Source: Amorphophallus konjac
Taxonomy: Eukaryota; Streptophyta; Magnoliopsida; Alismatales; Araceae
NCBI GenBank assembly: GCA_022559845.1
Contig: CM040117.1
Location: 76,545,731 to 76,609,730, forward strand
DNA: 64,000 nt
Direction of reading: 5' to 3'
Under the pieces are notes generated by a model. The model ran no database searches and was not told the DNA's origin. It was given only the letters and a program-made list of their open reading frames with translations. Position numbers and translations under genes: made by a program. Below, piece by piece: positions 11,173 to 21,687 of this stretch (within the stretch, counting starts at the first letter, position 1; each line of letters starts with the position of its first letter).

Positions 11173-11427
11173 CTCGGGGTCCCGGGTCGGTTTCTCCTTC
11201 ACCGCCGCCGCTGGTGGCGCTGTAGCGTATCCCTCCTCCCCTGCTTCTTCTCCGGCCGCTGCAGCATTGGCGGCCTCTTCTTCGATCACCGACGGCATTT
11301 CACCCTCCTCGCGGATCGCCGGCAACGGTCCCACGGCGGCCTCCTCCATGGCGATCTCCGGCGACGGTGGCACCCCATTTCCCTCTCCGGCCATCGAAGG
11401 TCGTCGGGCTTGGTGCTTAGTTTGCAT
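11173..11427 (-). CDS. Candidate first exon of the antisense PMD gene
   Basis: An 85-codon open stretch begins at the ATG at 11427 and ends at a GT donor (GAG then GTAGGC). It is Ala/Glu/Pro-rich and has no known domain. Splicing to the acceptor at 10525 keeps phase 0 and joins directly to the PMD exon. The intron would hold the hairpin-rich 10620-11120 tract. A longer open frame extends upstream to 11532, but its extra residues look like chance. The link to the PMD gene is inferred from spacing and phase only. Confidence 0.4.
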
Positions 11428-12772
11428 CAACGGGGGGCGAACGAGGGGAGAATTTGAGAGAGAGTGTGAGAGGATGTGAGAGTTGGGGTGGGGGGAAGGC
11501 TCGGTTGAGCCTTCATTTTCCCTTCCTCCCACCGTGGGTTACGGTTGGGAGGAGGGAGACGAAGAGTTTAGCGTTTTAAAACCCCAGAGGTTGGGCGGTC
11601 GATCGATAGACCATCTGTCCTCTTGACGGTTGTTCCTGAGCCGCTCTACTTCAACGGTATGCTCTATTTGGACGGGTGAGTACTCGCCATTCATCTCATT
11701 GGCGGTCGTATTTGAGCCGTTCATTTTCTTAAACCGCCTTTAAATTCAATGTTTGCGCACGGCTTGTAGTCAGCCGTTCCTAATGATAGGCGGCCTACCA
11801 TTGACCGTTTGTATACTGATGGGACTGTGTTTAACTTCCTTGTTGCTGCACTTTGTGTTCAAGTGATAACTATGGTTATTTGATGATATTATTACAAATC
11901 TTGTTAATAATCTTCTGTGCAGCATCAGCTTTCACTTGTCGTTTCGCCTGCACAAGTAAGTCAGGTATAACTTTCTATCCCTTATCCCTTATTGCATTAT
12001 TATATGCTACTATGCTATATTATCTCGAGAACCAATTGGTTGCTCGCGTGTTTCAGGATCTGATGTTCCCCTTTAACAAAAATGATGATGATCTAGGTTC
12101 ACGCGTTTAATCATCGGATAGGCCGTTAGGTTGGGAAAACATGGAGAGGATGGTTCTATCCTACACGATGTGGTTGTGGATGGTGTATTGACTCTGTTTC
12201 TCCTAGTCTAGCATTATTATTCTCGAGTATTTTATATTTTACCATTTCTTTGCATTTGTTTTAATGATTTCTTTTATTTTAGCCCAGCATGCATCATACG
12301 CATCTTTTAAGCATTCATGACCCATGATTTGCCTGCTAATGTTCCACCAACGATGGATGGCTATGCATTCATGTTTGAGTAAGAGGGACAATTCCATTCA
12401 GAGTTGGAAGGTCTTATCCGGTTTGTTCACTCGGTTTGGTTGATTAAGAGGTCCCCGTCTGGAGTTTTAGTCCGTTTCTTGACTTTTGCTTATTCTGGTC
12501 TCCTCATTGGTCCGAGCGATTGTGTCCCCCATGAGGTTGACCGTGTGTTTCATTTATTTAGTTAGTTCCGCCAGACTGGTGTCGCATTTGGTCTGACTAT
12601 TCCTTGTGGTTGATTCAGAGTTTTCCGGAAGATTCCTATCACTTGTTGGTAAAACGGGTGTCGTTTTACCTTAACGCCTTCTTTTCGATCCGCTTTGCTT
12701 CATTTTCGCTTCACCTCCATGTTCTATTTCGCTTCCGCTTCACCTCCGCTTGCTCCCCTGCAAAGAGGACGT
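11428..12772. other. Tat 3' internal region before the polypurine tract
   Basis: On the - strand the part next to 11427 would be the promoter and 5' leader of the antisense PMD gene. Hairpin modules continue at 11590-11830. The rest (11830-12772) is AT-rich with short open frames and no motif. CGCTTCACCTCC-type words repeat near 12700-12750. I see no gene. Confidence 0.45.
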
Positions 12773-12786
12773 TAAGGAGGGGCATC
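12773..12786 (+). promoter_or_regulatory. Tat polypurine tract (plus-strand primer)
   Basis: TTAAGGAGGGGCATC directly precedes the LTR start TGTTGACACC. A purine run next to the 3' LTR is the expected second-strand primer, and a GGGGCATC end is common in Tat elements. Confidence 0.75.
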
Positions 12787-13395
12787 TGTTGACACCTATT
12801 TTTTGCCGATAAGTTGAGTCATTTCTCTTACTCTCATTTATTGATGCCTCGAGTTGTCCATCACTCGTTAGGCAATTTCCAGGTAGCATCTTTGGGCCTA
12901 TTTTATGGGTAGCCTCCCTCCCTGGCTAGGTCTGCTTCAATTCAGGACTTAATGGACCTTGCTTTCAGATAATTGATCTTTTTATGAAATTTCAAGCGTC
13001 CAATTCATGAACGGTCAATCCCTGGCCGCGCAACACTTGTGTGGTCGTATTTGGGCCGTCCATACATTTATGGGGTATTTTAGTTGATTTTCTGAATTAT
13101 CACCGACATGATCTCATACGGCCCATGATTAGCCGTTCAACTTGATGAGCGGGCTGACATTAACCGTTCTTACCCCAGAGTCCTAAGCTCAGTTGATTGT
13201 TTAGATAATTATCTCATTTATTTTGATTTTCCACCGACAGGGATTGAACGGTTGTCTATTTACCGCTCTTATGAATAAAAGGTTTACAAGTAGCCGCTCA
13301 ACTCATGAGAGTCCAACGGCGAAGTTTTCGACCAGTTCAACAGATAATTTGGATTATTATGTGAATTATGGAATTTCCACCGATGGGATTGGACG
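12787..13395 (+). mobile_element. Tat 3' LTR, first part
   Basis: The LTR starts TGTTGACACC and is interrupted after 13395 by the Tekay-like element. The last five bases, GGACG (13391-13395), are the left copy of that insertion's target duplication. The LTR continues at 26092 and totals about 1.75 kb. It contains the same hairpin modules as the 3' internal region. Confidence 0.8.
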
Positions 13396-15811
13396 TGTGA
13401 CGTCCCGAGGATCCGAGTACCGGAAAGGAACCGGCGCGTCTCGAATCTCGGCCCGTCAACCCACGAGCCCGAAGACTCGGAAGGGTAGAAAGGAGTGGTG
13501 TGGGGTATAAGAGAAGCTGCAACGTCCACAGAGATAGCACAATAATCAAAAGGAAATGCACATAATAATAAATAATTCAAACTGCTACAAGGTCCATAGT
13601 GTCTCATGTCCAAAGAAAGTACAGTCAACAGGAAAGAAAGTACAACTACACGGGGCATCCCCCGGCGTACAACAACACGGGGCATCCCCCGGAGTACAAC
13701 TACGCGGGGCATCCCCCGGCTCTGGCAGACTGGCAACTAACCCTGGCTAGAAGAACCACGCTGAAACTCGGCCGCGCCTCCCGTCGACCCCGCCTCACCT
13801 GAAGAGCAGGGGTGAGCCTCATCTCATTGGCCCAGTAGGGATCCCGCGAATCCCCACCTCGCACGAAAAACGAGGAAGAAGAAGACAACCCTACCAACCG
13901 AGAGTACAGTAGAACCGACCAGCTAAAGTAAATAAACGGAAAAGTCATCTGCTCTAACGGTACCGTAGTACGGAACCTCGGTCCAACAAAACACGAGTCC
14001 ACGCCTGCCAGTGAACAGGAGCACCATCCACAAGAAGAACAACCGGATGCATCCCCTGACGTCTTACACCGCGTCACAAGTGTCTAGCTACAACGCCCCG
14101 GGCGTGAGACTCAGACACGCAACAAGTACCACAACAAGGACTAGCTGGGGTCGCACTCGTCAGTGCGTGCCCTAAGCCCCCAACTACGTGTGCACACACA
14201 GACCATCTGCTCTAGGTCGGGTCCTCTAGCTGGTTTTCCCCCCCACCGGACTCTGGTGGCAAAGGCAAGGGGCCCTACGGTAACCAGCCTAAAAACCGCG
14301 TCACACTGGGTCTCGCTCTCCACCACTCCCAGGTGGGTCCGCACACGCGTGCGCAGAAAGCTACGACTAGTGGACAGGTCACTGGAAGTAAGGACTAACT
14401 CACGGAAACCACCGACCAACACTAACACAGACTCACGATGATCATACGATAGGCATAGATGCCGGGGACACGCATGAGGTCCAACCGTCCCTCAAGTCAC
14501 GCGGCACCCCTACCGAGGTGACTGACTCTCCGGGGAACCCCGGGCGCCCCTGTGGCTCTCACTGGGTGCCCACGGCATCCCTAGGGCCACACGCCACAAC
14601 CGGGTCCGCAACTCACCCAACCGGAGGTCACGCTACCCGCAAAAACACGGTTCGGGGGAGGGGATGGTCGCGCTAGGTATCCCTAGCGCGACACCGAAGA
14701 ACGCGCTAGCTAAGGCTAGCGCGATCTTCTATGTCACGCCGCCCAAAGCCAGCGCGTTCACACCTGAACGCGCTAGTTTTGGGTAGCGCGATCTGGACAT
14801 CGCGCTACCCGAACCAGGTGCGTTCCCCACCGCCTTACTGTTCGTCTTCTCAGACGGACACGCTCGGATGACATGGCGCGTTCATCAAGAACGCGCCACT
14901 GGACTATAGCGCGACAACGGGCCGAGCCCGGTTTCGCGAAACACGCCCAAAAACGTAGATCCACGCCCATTCACCACTCCTGGTGAAGGGAAAACACTGG
15001 GGAATCACCCCACAACACCCTAGCATGCATCTAGGACCCCCAAATCGATTAAAAACCTCACGAATCGACGGATCCGGCGCTCAAACCCCAAACATGGAAA
15101 TAACCCTCCCGGCATGAATCTAGCCCCTCTCGGCCTCTCCACGGCCTAGAAATCACGGGGAATGCTATAAAGAGGGTAAGGATTCGTCCCCCTACCTCAA
15201 GGAAGCTCGAAATCCACCGAATCACCGCCGAAATCAAGGATGAAGCTTTTACTCCCACGAACGCCCCGCCTCTCGCCGCGAAAAGCACGCCACCGAGACC
15301 GCCTTGCCGCCGCTGCCACGCCGTTGTCGGAGTGAGGGGGGCCGCGTCTCGGTCGCCCGGGGAGGAGAAGATCAGCCGCGGGGGAGGGGGGAGCTCTCAC
15401 GGTTGAAGGAAGGAGGAAGAAGAAGAAAAGAAAAAGGTAAAAGGAAAAGAAAAAGAATTGATATATATATATAAAATCCGGAAAATCAGAAAAATCCCAA
15501 AAAAATAGAAAAATACACCTCCTCGACCGTCTCGACGCGCTGATCGCAACGGTACCACTCGCGGGCTGGTGAACGACCCAGTTCACCCGCTACAGGGTTC
15601 CGAAGGATTCGCCGAAACCCGTACGCGGAAATCAGAAAACGAGCACGGAAAAGCCGCGGACACACTCCGGGCCTCCGAAACGACTCCGGATCACGCCGAT
15701 CCGAACACGAAAGATGTCCGAAATAAAATTTCGGACACAACAGGGTCGAACACCCTGACAAACTAGATCCGGGACCCATAACGAAGGATCCAAAAGATCC
15801 GGGACATTACA
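13396..15811 (-). repeat. 3' LTR of the Tekay-like element
   Basis: This 2,416-bp LTR is nearly identical to 23669-26086. It contains a three-copy 31-bp repeat with the palindromic core CGGGGCATCCCCCGG (about 13652-13722). It also has a GC-rich inverted-repeat tract based on GCGCTAG (about 14670-14925) and a TA microsatellite near 15460 whose length differs from the other LTR. Short open frames inside it are conserved only because the two LTRs are copies. Confidence 0.95.
14670..14925. repeat. GCGCTAGC-based palindromic tract in the LTR
   Basis: Words such as CGCGCTAG, CTAGCGCG, GAACGCGCTAG and TAGCGCGATC alternate in both orientations, giving several overlapping hairpins and a local CpG peak. 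The same tract lies in the other LTR at about 24944-25200. Dense CpG makes it a likely target of methylation or a structured part of the transcript leader. Confidence 0.6.
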
Positions 15812-15824
15812 GCCCTCCCCCCTT
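15812..15824 (-). promoter_or_regulatory. Polypurine tract of the Tekay-like element
   Basis: On the - strand AAGGGGGGAGGGC immediately precedes the 3' LTR start TGTAATGTCCC. Its position and composition fit the plus-strand primer. Confidence 0.85.
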
Positions 15825-15878
15825 AAACGAATTTCGTCCTCGAAATTCAAGGACAAGGCATAAGGACGGGGGAAAGAC

Positions 15879-16868
15879 TCACACAAACAAATAAGGATAC
15901 GACTCCCGCATCTCATCCTCGCGCTCCCAAGATGCCTCGCCGCCAGAATGACGCTGCCAGACCACCTTAACCAGAGGAATAACCTTGTTCCGCAGGCGCT
16001 GCTCTCGCCAATCCTCAATGCGAACAGGAAACTCCGGAAGGGACAGATCTGAGGTCACATCAGGCCAAACGGCATCCTCGAGAACATGAGAGTCATCGGG
16101 CATATACTTCCGAAGCATCGACACGTGGAACACATCATGCACGGCGGAAAGCTCCGGAGGTAGCTGCAACCGATAAGCAACTTCCCCAATGCGCTCAACG
16201 ATGGGAAAGGGACCAATGTAGCGGGGACTCAACTTCCCACGCCTACCGAAGCGCATCACGCCCTTCATGGGAGACACTCTCAAGAAAACTCGATCTCCCA
16301 CAGCAAAGCTGAGGGGTCGCCTCCTCCGATCGGCATAACTCTTCTACCGGCTCTGAGCTGCCAACATCTTCTGCCGAACGAGATGCACCACCTCAACACA
16401 CTGCTGCACCAAATCTGGTCCGGTCAAGGCACACTCGCCCACCTCGAACCAATCAAGCGGAGTCCGACAAGGTCGCCCATATAACGCTTCATAGGGAGCC
16501 ATACCGATGCTCGAATGGTAGCTGTTGTTGTAGGCAAACTCCACTAATGGCAGGTGGTGGGTCCAACTCCCCTGCCACTCCAAGCAACACGCTCGCATCA
16601 TGTCCTCCAAAGTCTGAATGGTCCGCTCAGACTGACCGTCCGACTGAGGATGATAGGCCGAGCTGAATGCCAACTCAGTGCCTAGAGCCTTCTGGAAGCT
16701 CCTCCAGAATCCAGAAGTGAAACGGGGGTCACGATCCGATACAATGGAGATAGGAACTCCATGCAACGGGACGATCCGCTCCACATACAACCGAGCCAAG
16801 CGCTGCACGCCCCAACTGACTTTGACCGGCAGCAATCGCGCCGTCTTCGTCAGTCTATCCACTAGCAA
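15879..16868 (-). pseudogene. Tekay-like integrase core, C-terminal domain and chromodomain-like end
   Basis: The integrase core shows SIVSDRDPRF and HPQSDGQSERTIQTLEDMMR, supplying the second D and the E; the first D lies just upstream in 16869-17720. The C-terminal part has GDRVFLRVSP, the GPFPIVERIGEVAYRLQLP motif, and a chromodomain-like end (IPLVKVVWQRHSGGEASWE) that would steer integration to chromatin. An in-frame TAG at 16344-16346 (probably from CAG) separates it from the start of the C-terminal part, and the natural stop is at 15879. Frame is kept throughout. The chromodomain lacks some of the aromatic cage residues, as is usual for this clade. Confidence 0.88.
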
Positions 16869-17720
16869 CTAGATACTATCCTCCCCACTGGACGTCCTCG
16901 GTAATCCAACCACAAAATCAGTGGTCACATGGTCCCACTTCCAAGCAGGAACATCCAAGGGCTGAAGTGTGCCTCCTAGTCGCTGGTGCTCAGCCTTCAC
17001 CTGCTGACAGGTCAAACACCTGGCCACAAATTTCGCAACATCTCTCTTCATGCCAGGCCACCAAAACTGCCTCTTCAGGTTCTGGTACATCTTAGTCGAT
17101 CCGGGGTGCACGGCATACCGACTCCCATGAGCCTCACGCAAAACCGTACGCCGTACCTGCCCCTCGGCCGGAACGTACAACCTACCTCTGAATCTCACAG
17201 CTCCATCCTCACCAAACTCCACCTCGGCCATCGACAGAATACGGGGTAGCTCGGGGTCCGCTCGCTGGGCCTCAGTCACCTGTCGACGCACCGCGGGCGT
17301 GACAGTCAGACTCGCAAGGACAGCCGAACCCTGGTCCTGAGGGACCTTGAGCCTAAAAGTCATGGCCGGGACCTGCTCCCAAAGCTTCCACTTCCTCAAC
17401 AACATCTGACTGACCGTTACCCTCCTGCTCAGAGCATCAGCCACGACGTTCATCCTGCCAGGCTGATAAGACAGAGTAACGTCATAATCCTTCATGTACT
17501 CCATCCATCTCCTCTGTCTGAGGTTAAGGTCCTTCTGCGTGAACACATACCTCAAACTCTGGTGATCAGTGAAGAGCTCAAACCGCTCGCCGTACAAATA
17601 ATGCCTCCAAATCTTCAGAGCGAAGATCACCACTGCCAACTCAAGATCATGAGTAGGGTAGTTCGCCTCATGTGGCTTCAACTGCCGCGACGCATACGCC
17701 ACAACTCTCCCATGCTGCAT
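16869..17720 (-). pseudogene. Tekay-like RNase H and integrase zinc-binding region
   Basis: The RNase H continues from the RT with [33 protein letters not shown] and [11 protein letters not shown]. The integrase HHCC region ([15 protein letters not shown], then [11 protein letters not shown]) and the first catalytic Asp (TTDFVVGLP) follow. A stop codon bounds it on each side in the same frame. The TAG at 16869-16871 sits where relatives have Trp (SIWVIVDRLTK), consistent with TGG to TAG. The upstream TAG at 17721-17723 replaces a residue in GAVLMQHG. Confidence 0.9.
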
Positions 17721-18757
17721 CTACACAGCACCGAGGCCTACCCCGGAAGCATCTGTACACACCACGAAACCACCCGAGCCAGATGGCAACACCAAAACCG
17801 GAGCAGTGGTAAGCAATCTCTTCAGCTCCACGAAGCTCCGCTCACACTCCTCCGTCCAGACGAACTGCACCTCCTTCCGCGTAAGCCTGGTCATCGGGGC
17901 CGCAATACGAGAGAAATCCTGAATAAACCGCCGATAATAACCTGCAAGCCCCAAGAAACTCCGAATCTCCGTGACAGAACTCGGCCTCGGCCACTGCACC
18001 ACCGCCTCGACCTTGGCCGGGTCCACGGAAACACCATCACTAGAAATAACATGTCCCAGAAAGTGCACCTCTCGGAGCCAGAACTCGCACTTGCTGTACT
18101 TGGCATACAACTGGTGATCGCGTAGGGTCTGCAACACCACCCTCAAGTGATGCACATGCTCCTCAGCAGACCGCGAATACACAAGGATATCGTCCACAAA
18201 CACGACCATAAACTGGTCCAAGTACGGACGAAACACCCTATGCATCAAGTCCATGAATGCTGCGGGGGCATTGGTGAGCCCGAACGGCATCACCAAGAAC
18301 TCATAATGCCCATACCTCGATCGGAACGCCGTCTTCTCCACGTCTGACTCTCGGATCCGCAGCTGGTAATAACCCGATCTCAAATCGATCCTCGAAAACA
18401 CCTGGGTCGACTGAAGCTGATCAAACAAGTCATCAATCCGCGGCAACGGATACCTGTTCTTGACAGTCACCTGGTTTAACTGACGGTAGTCGATGCACAG
18501 CCTCAAACTACCATCCTTCTTCTTCACAAACAATACCGGCGCACCCCACGGGGAATAACTGGGACGAATATACCCCTTGGCCAGCAACTCCTGCAACTGC
18601 GCCTTCAGCTCTCGCAACTCGGCAGGCGCCATCCGATAAGGGGCCTTCGACATAGGCGCCGTACCCGGCACCACCTCAATCACGAAATCAATCTCTCGCT
18701 GCGGTGGCATCCCTGGTAGCTCCTCAGGGAAAACATCAGGAAACTCGCACACGACAG
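17721..18757 (-). pseudogene. Tekay-like reverse transcriptase, 5' end cut by the solo LTR
   Basis: Motifs are the lead-in [12 protein letters not shown], then [46 protein letters not shown] and the catalytic [11 protein letters not shown]. All RT active-site residues are present. The frame is open to the TAG at 17721-17723. Upstream, the reading frame meets the insertion at 18758-18762. If the inserted LTR and one target copy are ignored, the frame is continuous with the gag-protease at 21688, so the split is explained entirely by that insertion. The later 360-bp duplication copied 18588-18762 of this gene into 18948-19122. Confidence 0.9.
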
Positions 18758-19307
18758 GAATGTGATGAGGGCATCACACCACATACCCTCTGGCTTGGCA
18801 CTTCTCTCCCTCCCGGAGGCAGCTAGGGAGCAGCCCTTCTTCAGACGGAACATTGGTGCTTATCATCCTATTACATTTTCCTATTTTCTTGAGTCATTTT
18901 GATGTATTTGCCTATGTTTTGGGTCATGTTACTAGGTTATCATGTTACTCCTGCAACTGCGCCTTCAGCTCTCGCAACTCGGCAGGCGCCATCCGATAAG
19001 GGGCCTTCGACATAGGCGTCGTACCCGGCACCACCTCAATCACGAAATCAATCTCTCGCTGCGGTGGCATCCCTGGTAGCTCCTCAGGGAAAACATCAGG
19101 AAACTCGCACACGACAGGAATGTGATGAGGGCATCACACCACATACCCTCTGGCTTGGCACTTCTCTCCCTCCCGGAGGCAGCTAGGGAGCAGCCCTTCT
19201 TCAGACGGAACATTGGTGCTTATCATCCTATTACATTTTCCTATTTTCTTGAGTCATTTTGATGTATTTGCCTATGTTTTGAGTCATGTTACTAGGTTAT
19301 CATGTTA
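18588..19307. repeat. 360-bp tandem duplication spanning an RT gene / solo LTR junction
   Basis: Units 18588-18947 and 18948-19307 differ at two positions that I can see (18659 versus 19019, and 18922 versus 19282). Each unit holds about 175 bp of Tekay-like RT, the target word GAATG, and the first 185 bp of the inserted LTR. The duplication must therefore postdate the LTR insertion. It adds 360 bp to the apparent length of that LTR. Confidence 0.93.
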
Positions 19308-21687
19308 TTTACTTATGCTTGTATGTAGGCTAGTGGGCTAATGGGGCTAGTAGGTCTTATTGGGCCATTTCTTTGGTCTGGCCCATGGGCGCCCCTCTCC
19401 CCACCCCTTGGTCTTCCGTCATTTGTCCATTTCATGAGGACTTCTTTGTAAATTGGGTTTTCCTATATATAGGACCTCAAACCCCCTCTTTTGAAGCAAA
19501 TGAAGTATTAAGCAAATTTGAGCCACTTAAGTGCATCTCTCCCTCTCTCTCTAGCTCTTTTCTCTCTCCTCTTCCCTCTCTCTCTCTCTAAATTTCGAAA
19601 TTCACTCTCTCTCCTCCCTATTCTCCCCTAATTAAGACCCCTCCCCCTTCCCCATACCTCCCATTTAATCCCCCTCCAACCCCTAGGTGGAATCCCCTCT
19701 TCCAAGGCACCCCTTGGCATTCCCCATACACCCCCTCACTTCCCCAAGCACCCCCTTCACCCCTCCCAAGCTAAAATTTGAATTCTCCTCCCTTTGGGAC
19801 TGCACCACATTCATTCCCAGCCCCCCTCACCTCCCTAGGTCGCAGCCCCCAACCCCCCTCCCCATTGTTCTTCCTTTGGCCACCCAAGCTCTTCCACCCC
19901 TCTCCCCCCCTTTGATCAGTCTGCAGGTGGCTGAAGAAGGCCCGTCTTGCAGAAGCTACCCCGAGTTCGTACGGCGACATCTGAGGGCGTATCTTACCTT
20001 TCTGGAAAGGTCGTCCAGTCCCCTACGCAGGCGAGAAGGAATCGTGCAATTCCGAGTTCGTGGCCGCCCGTGAGAGCTGTCCTACCCCGACTGCGCCAGA
20101 CACCACCTGCAGCAAGCCTGAGCCCGATTGGAAGCTGCTTCACGGCCAACGGCGAAGGAATCAGGCTGAAGTCTCTTCTTCAAATATCTTCCTCCACCAG
20201 TCCTCTGTCTAGATCAAGAAGCGGAAGTGCATTCAGCATCCGGAGGTCAGAGTTTTGGTCTTTCTTCCTCGACTGGTCGGGTCTGCCTCCTGCAGTCTGC
20301 AGTGACCAGTTCCCACTCGTCGGCATCCCCCTGTCCACCCCGACCTCAGAAGGTGTTGCCGTCAGTTTTTCTGAGAAGAGGCTTTGTCCACGGTTCCAGC
20401 GACTCCAACGGTTCGTGATTCAGCATCCAGGAGCGGCCGGGACAACTTCTGCAATCCACTGTTTGCATCTGGTAGCCGCTGCGGCCAGAGTCTGCAACCC
20501 AGTTTGTCACTGCACCACGGCTAATCGTGGAGGATTCAGACCCACGGCCCTTCATCAAAGATCTTCCTCCCCCTGTTCCCGACCAGGAGCAAGAAGCAGA
20601 AGTACATTCGGCATTCGGGAGCCCCAGTTCTGATTTTTCTCCTTCAGTCACGCAGGACTGCCCTCACCAGTCTTCTGAGACCAACAGTCACTCATCGGCA
20701 TCCCCCAGGACACCCCGACCTCCGGCAGCCTCCCCGCCAGTTTTTCTGCAACGAGGGCTCGACCATGGTTCCATAACTTCTGACGGCTTGAGATTCGGAG
20801 CTCGGGAGCCCAAGGTACAACCTCTGCATCCTACTGCCTCCGATCTGAAGCTGCCAGCCCCAGATTCCTTCATCCTGTTCGAGCCTCCACCACGACCAGC
20901 GACGACGTCAAAAGAATTCGATAAAATTCAGAGGTGTCCCAGCCCCTGTTACAAAGAAATCCCCTCTGGTTTCGTCGCCGGAAAAATTCCTGAGGATGAA
21001 CTACGACTACAACAGCGGCATCCTGTCCCTTCGCACAGCAAGTGGGCAGATCCACGTCGGCTTCCATTCCGTCATCCTTGGCGAGTTTCCCCCTCCTGCC
21101 TGGCCGGCTTAGCGCCCCTCCCTGCGTGGAGGTAGTGTTTGATGTAAGTTTAATTCCCCCACCCTCCATCCAACCCTCCTGCGTGAGGAGTAGTTCATGT
21201 ACTAAACAGCTCAAGCTTCATCGGCGCAGTGTGCGGGGAACCCACACTTCCCCGCTCGCCCTCGTCTCCGACCGGGGTTGGTTTCCTCAAACCAACCAGG
21301 TGAGCCTCCTGCCCTTGCCTCCTTATACTTGTTTATTTAATATCTGCAAAACATATCGGTTGGTAGGAGAGCGAGTGCCCGATCCCGGCGCCACCTTTCA
21401 GTGTGGTCACCGTGGCTATAAGTGAGCGAGTGACCCCGTGCCTTTAAGGCATCCGGCCGCCCTTGTTTGTGGGCTTTCAAACCTTCGGGAGGGCTAACTA
21501 AAGTGGTGCTGGTCCTCTAACCAGTCAGGGGCTATCTTCATCACCTCGACTCGGCATCACCGGGTCACCACGGGAATCGTGTGCGCACGGTGCGTTGGTA
21601 GCTTTAACATATTCTCGGCGCCTTGTAATTGTGATTGCGAATTAGGTCCAAGGAATCAAAGTCTCCGCTGCATTTGGTGTCACATCA
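18763..21687 (+). mobile_element. Solo LTR (about 2.57 kb without the duplication) inside the Tekay-like element
   Basis: The insert begins TGATGAGGGC and ends GTCACATCA, and GAATG flanks it on both sides (18758-18762, 21688-21692). TG...CA ends, a 5-bp inverted match (TGATG/CATCA) and a 5-bp duplication indicate an LTR. I see no second copy of its start or end, no primer site and no polypurine tract, so it is a solo LTR left by recombination. A TATA-like box (CTATATATAGG, 19463-19472) points to + strand transcription. Open frames of up to 228 codons inside it are proline/serine-rich without domains. A trans-duplicated piece of RT (18948-19122) also lies within the coordinates. Confidence 0.8.
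20050..20890. repeat. Diverged tandem repeat, period 375 bp, inside the solo LTR
   Basis: ATCTTCCTCC recurs at 20186 and 20561, and CGGCATCCCC at 20321 and 20696, both 375 bases apart with alignable sequence between. The units are diverged. Partial flanking units appear to start near 20050 and after 20795. The period is divisible by three, which keeps frames open across the repeat. Confidence 0.65.

Larger units (their letters stand above)
8198..11427 (-). pseudogene. Antisense multi-exon plant mobile domain (PMD) gene of the Tat element
   Basis: Proposed exons on the - strand are 11173-11427, 9817-10524, 9583-9744, 9140-9505, about 8950-9056, about 8720-8900, and 8198-8644. The first four joints have GT...AG borders and keep phase 0. 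The 236-codon exon shows the PMD pattern: FLFPWGHMVPTLEDVARLTG, then FLPLLQDLDHVGDYAWG with VLAFLF, then GGFSSLLQ. The next exons continue it with VWAYTRL, VRWTPYIEEG and DVWLHCMNVVEPLHF. The last exons encode a charged, probably coiled-coil tail ending in an Arg-rich stretch. Damage includes TAG at 9613-9615, TGA at 9428-9430, an in-frame stop in the last exon (ERLTGA region near 8490), and a likely AG-to-AA acceptor change at 9057-9058. PMD proteins occur both in transposons and as host silencing factors (MAIN family); which applies here is unknown. Confidence 0.72.

Noticed and set aside
11853..12110. 85-codon + strand frame with hydrophobic stretches (possible membrane protein)
   Set aside because: No homology recognised, AT-rich context in the Tat 3' region, no promoter or splice evidence.
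13284..15779. Several open frames of 60-150 codons in the Tekay-like LTR, repeated in the other LTR
   Set aside because: Conserved only because LTRs are identical by origin; composition follows GC-rich palindromes and triple repeats.
19687..21135. Overlapping + strand open frames up to 228 codons in the solo LTR
   Set aside because: Pro/Ser-rich, three frames open at once over a 375-bp repeat, no domains.
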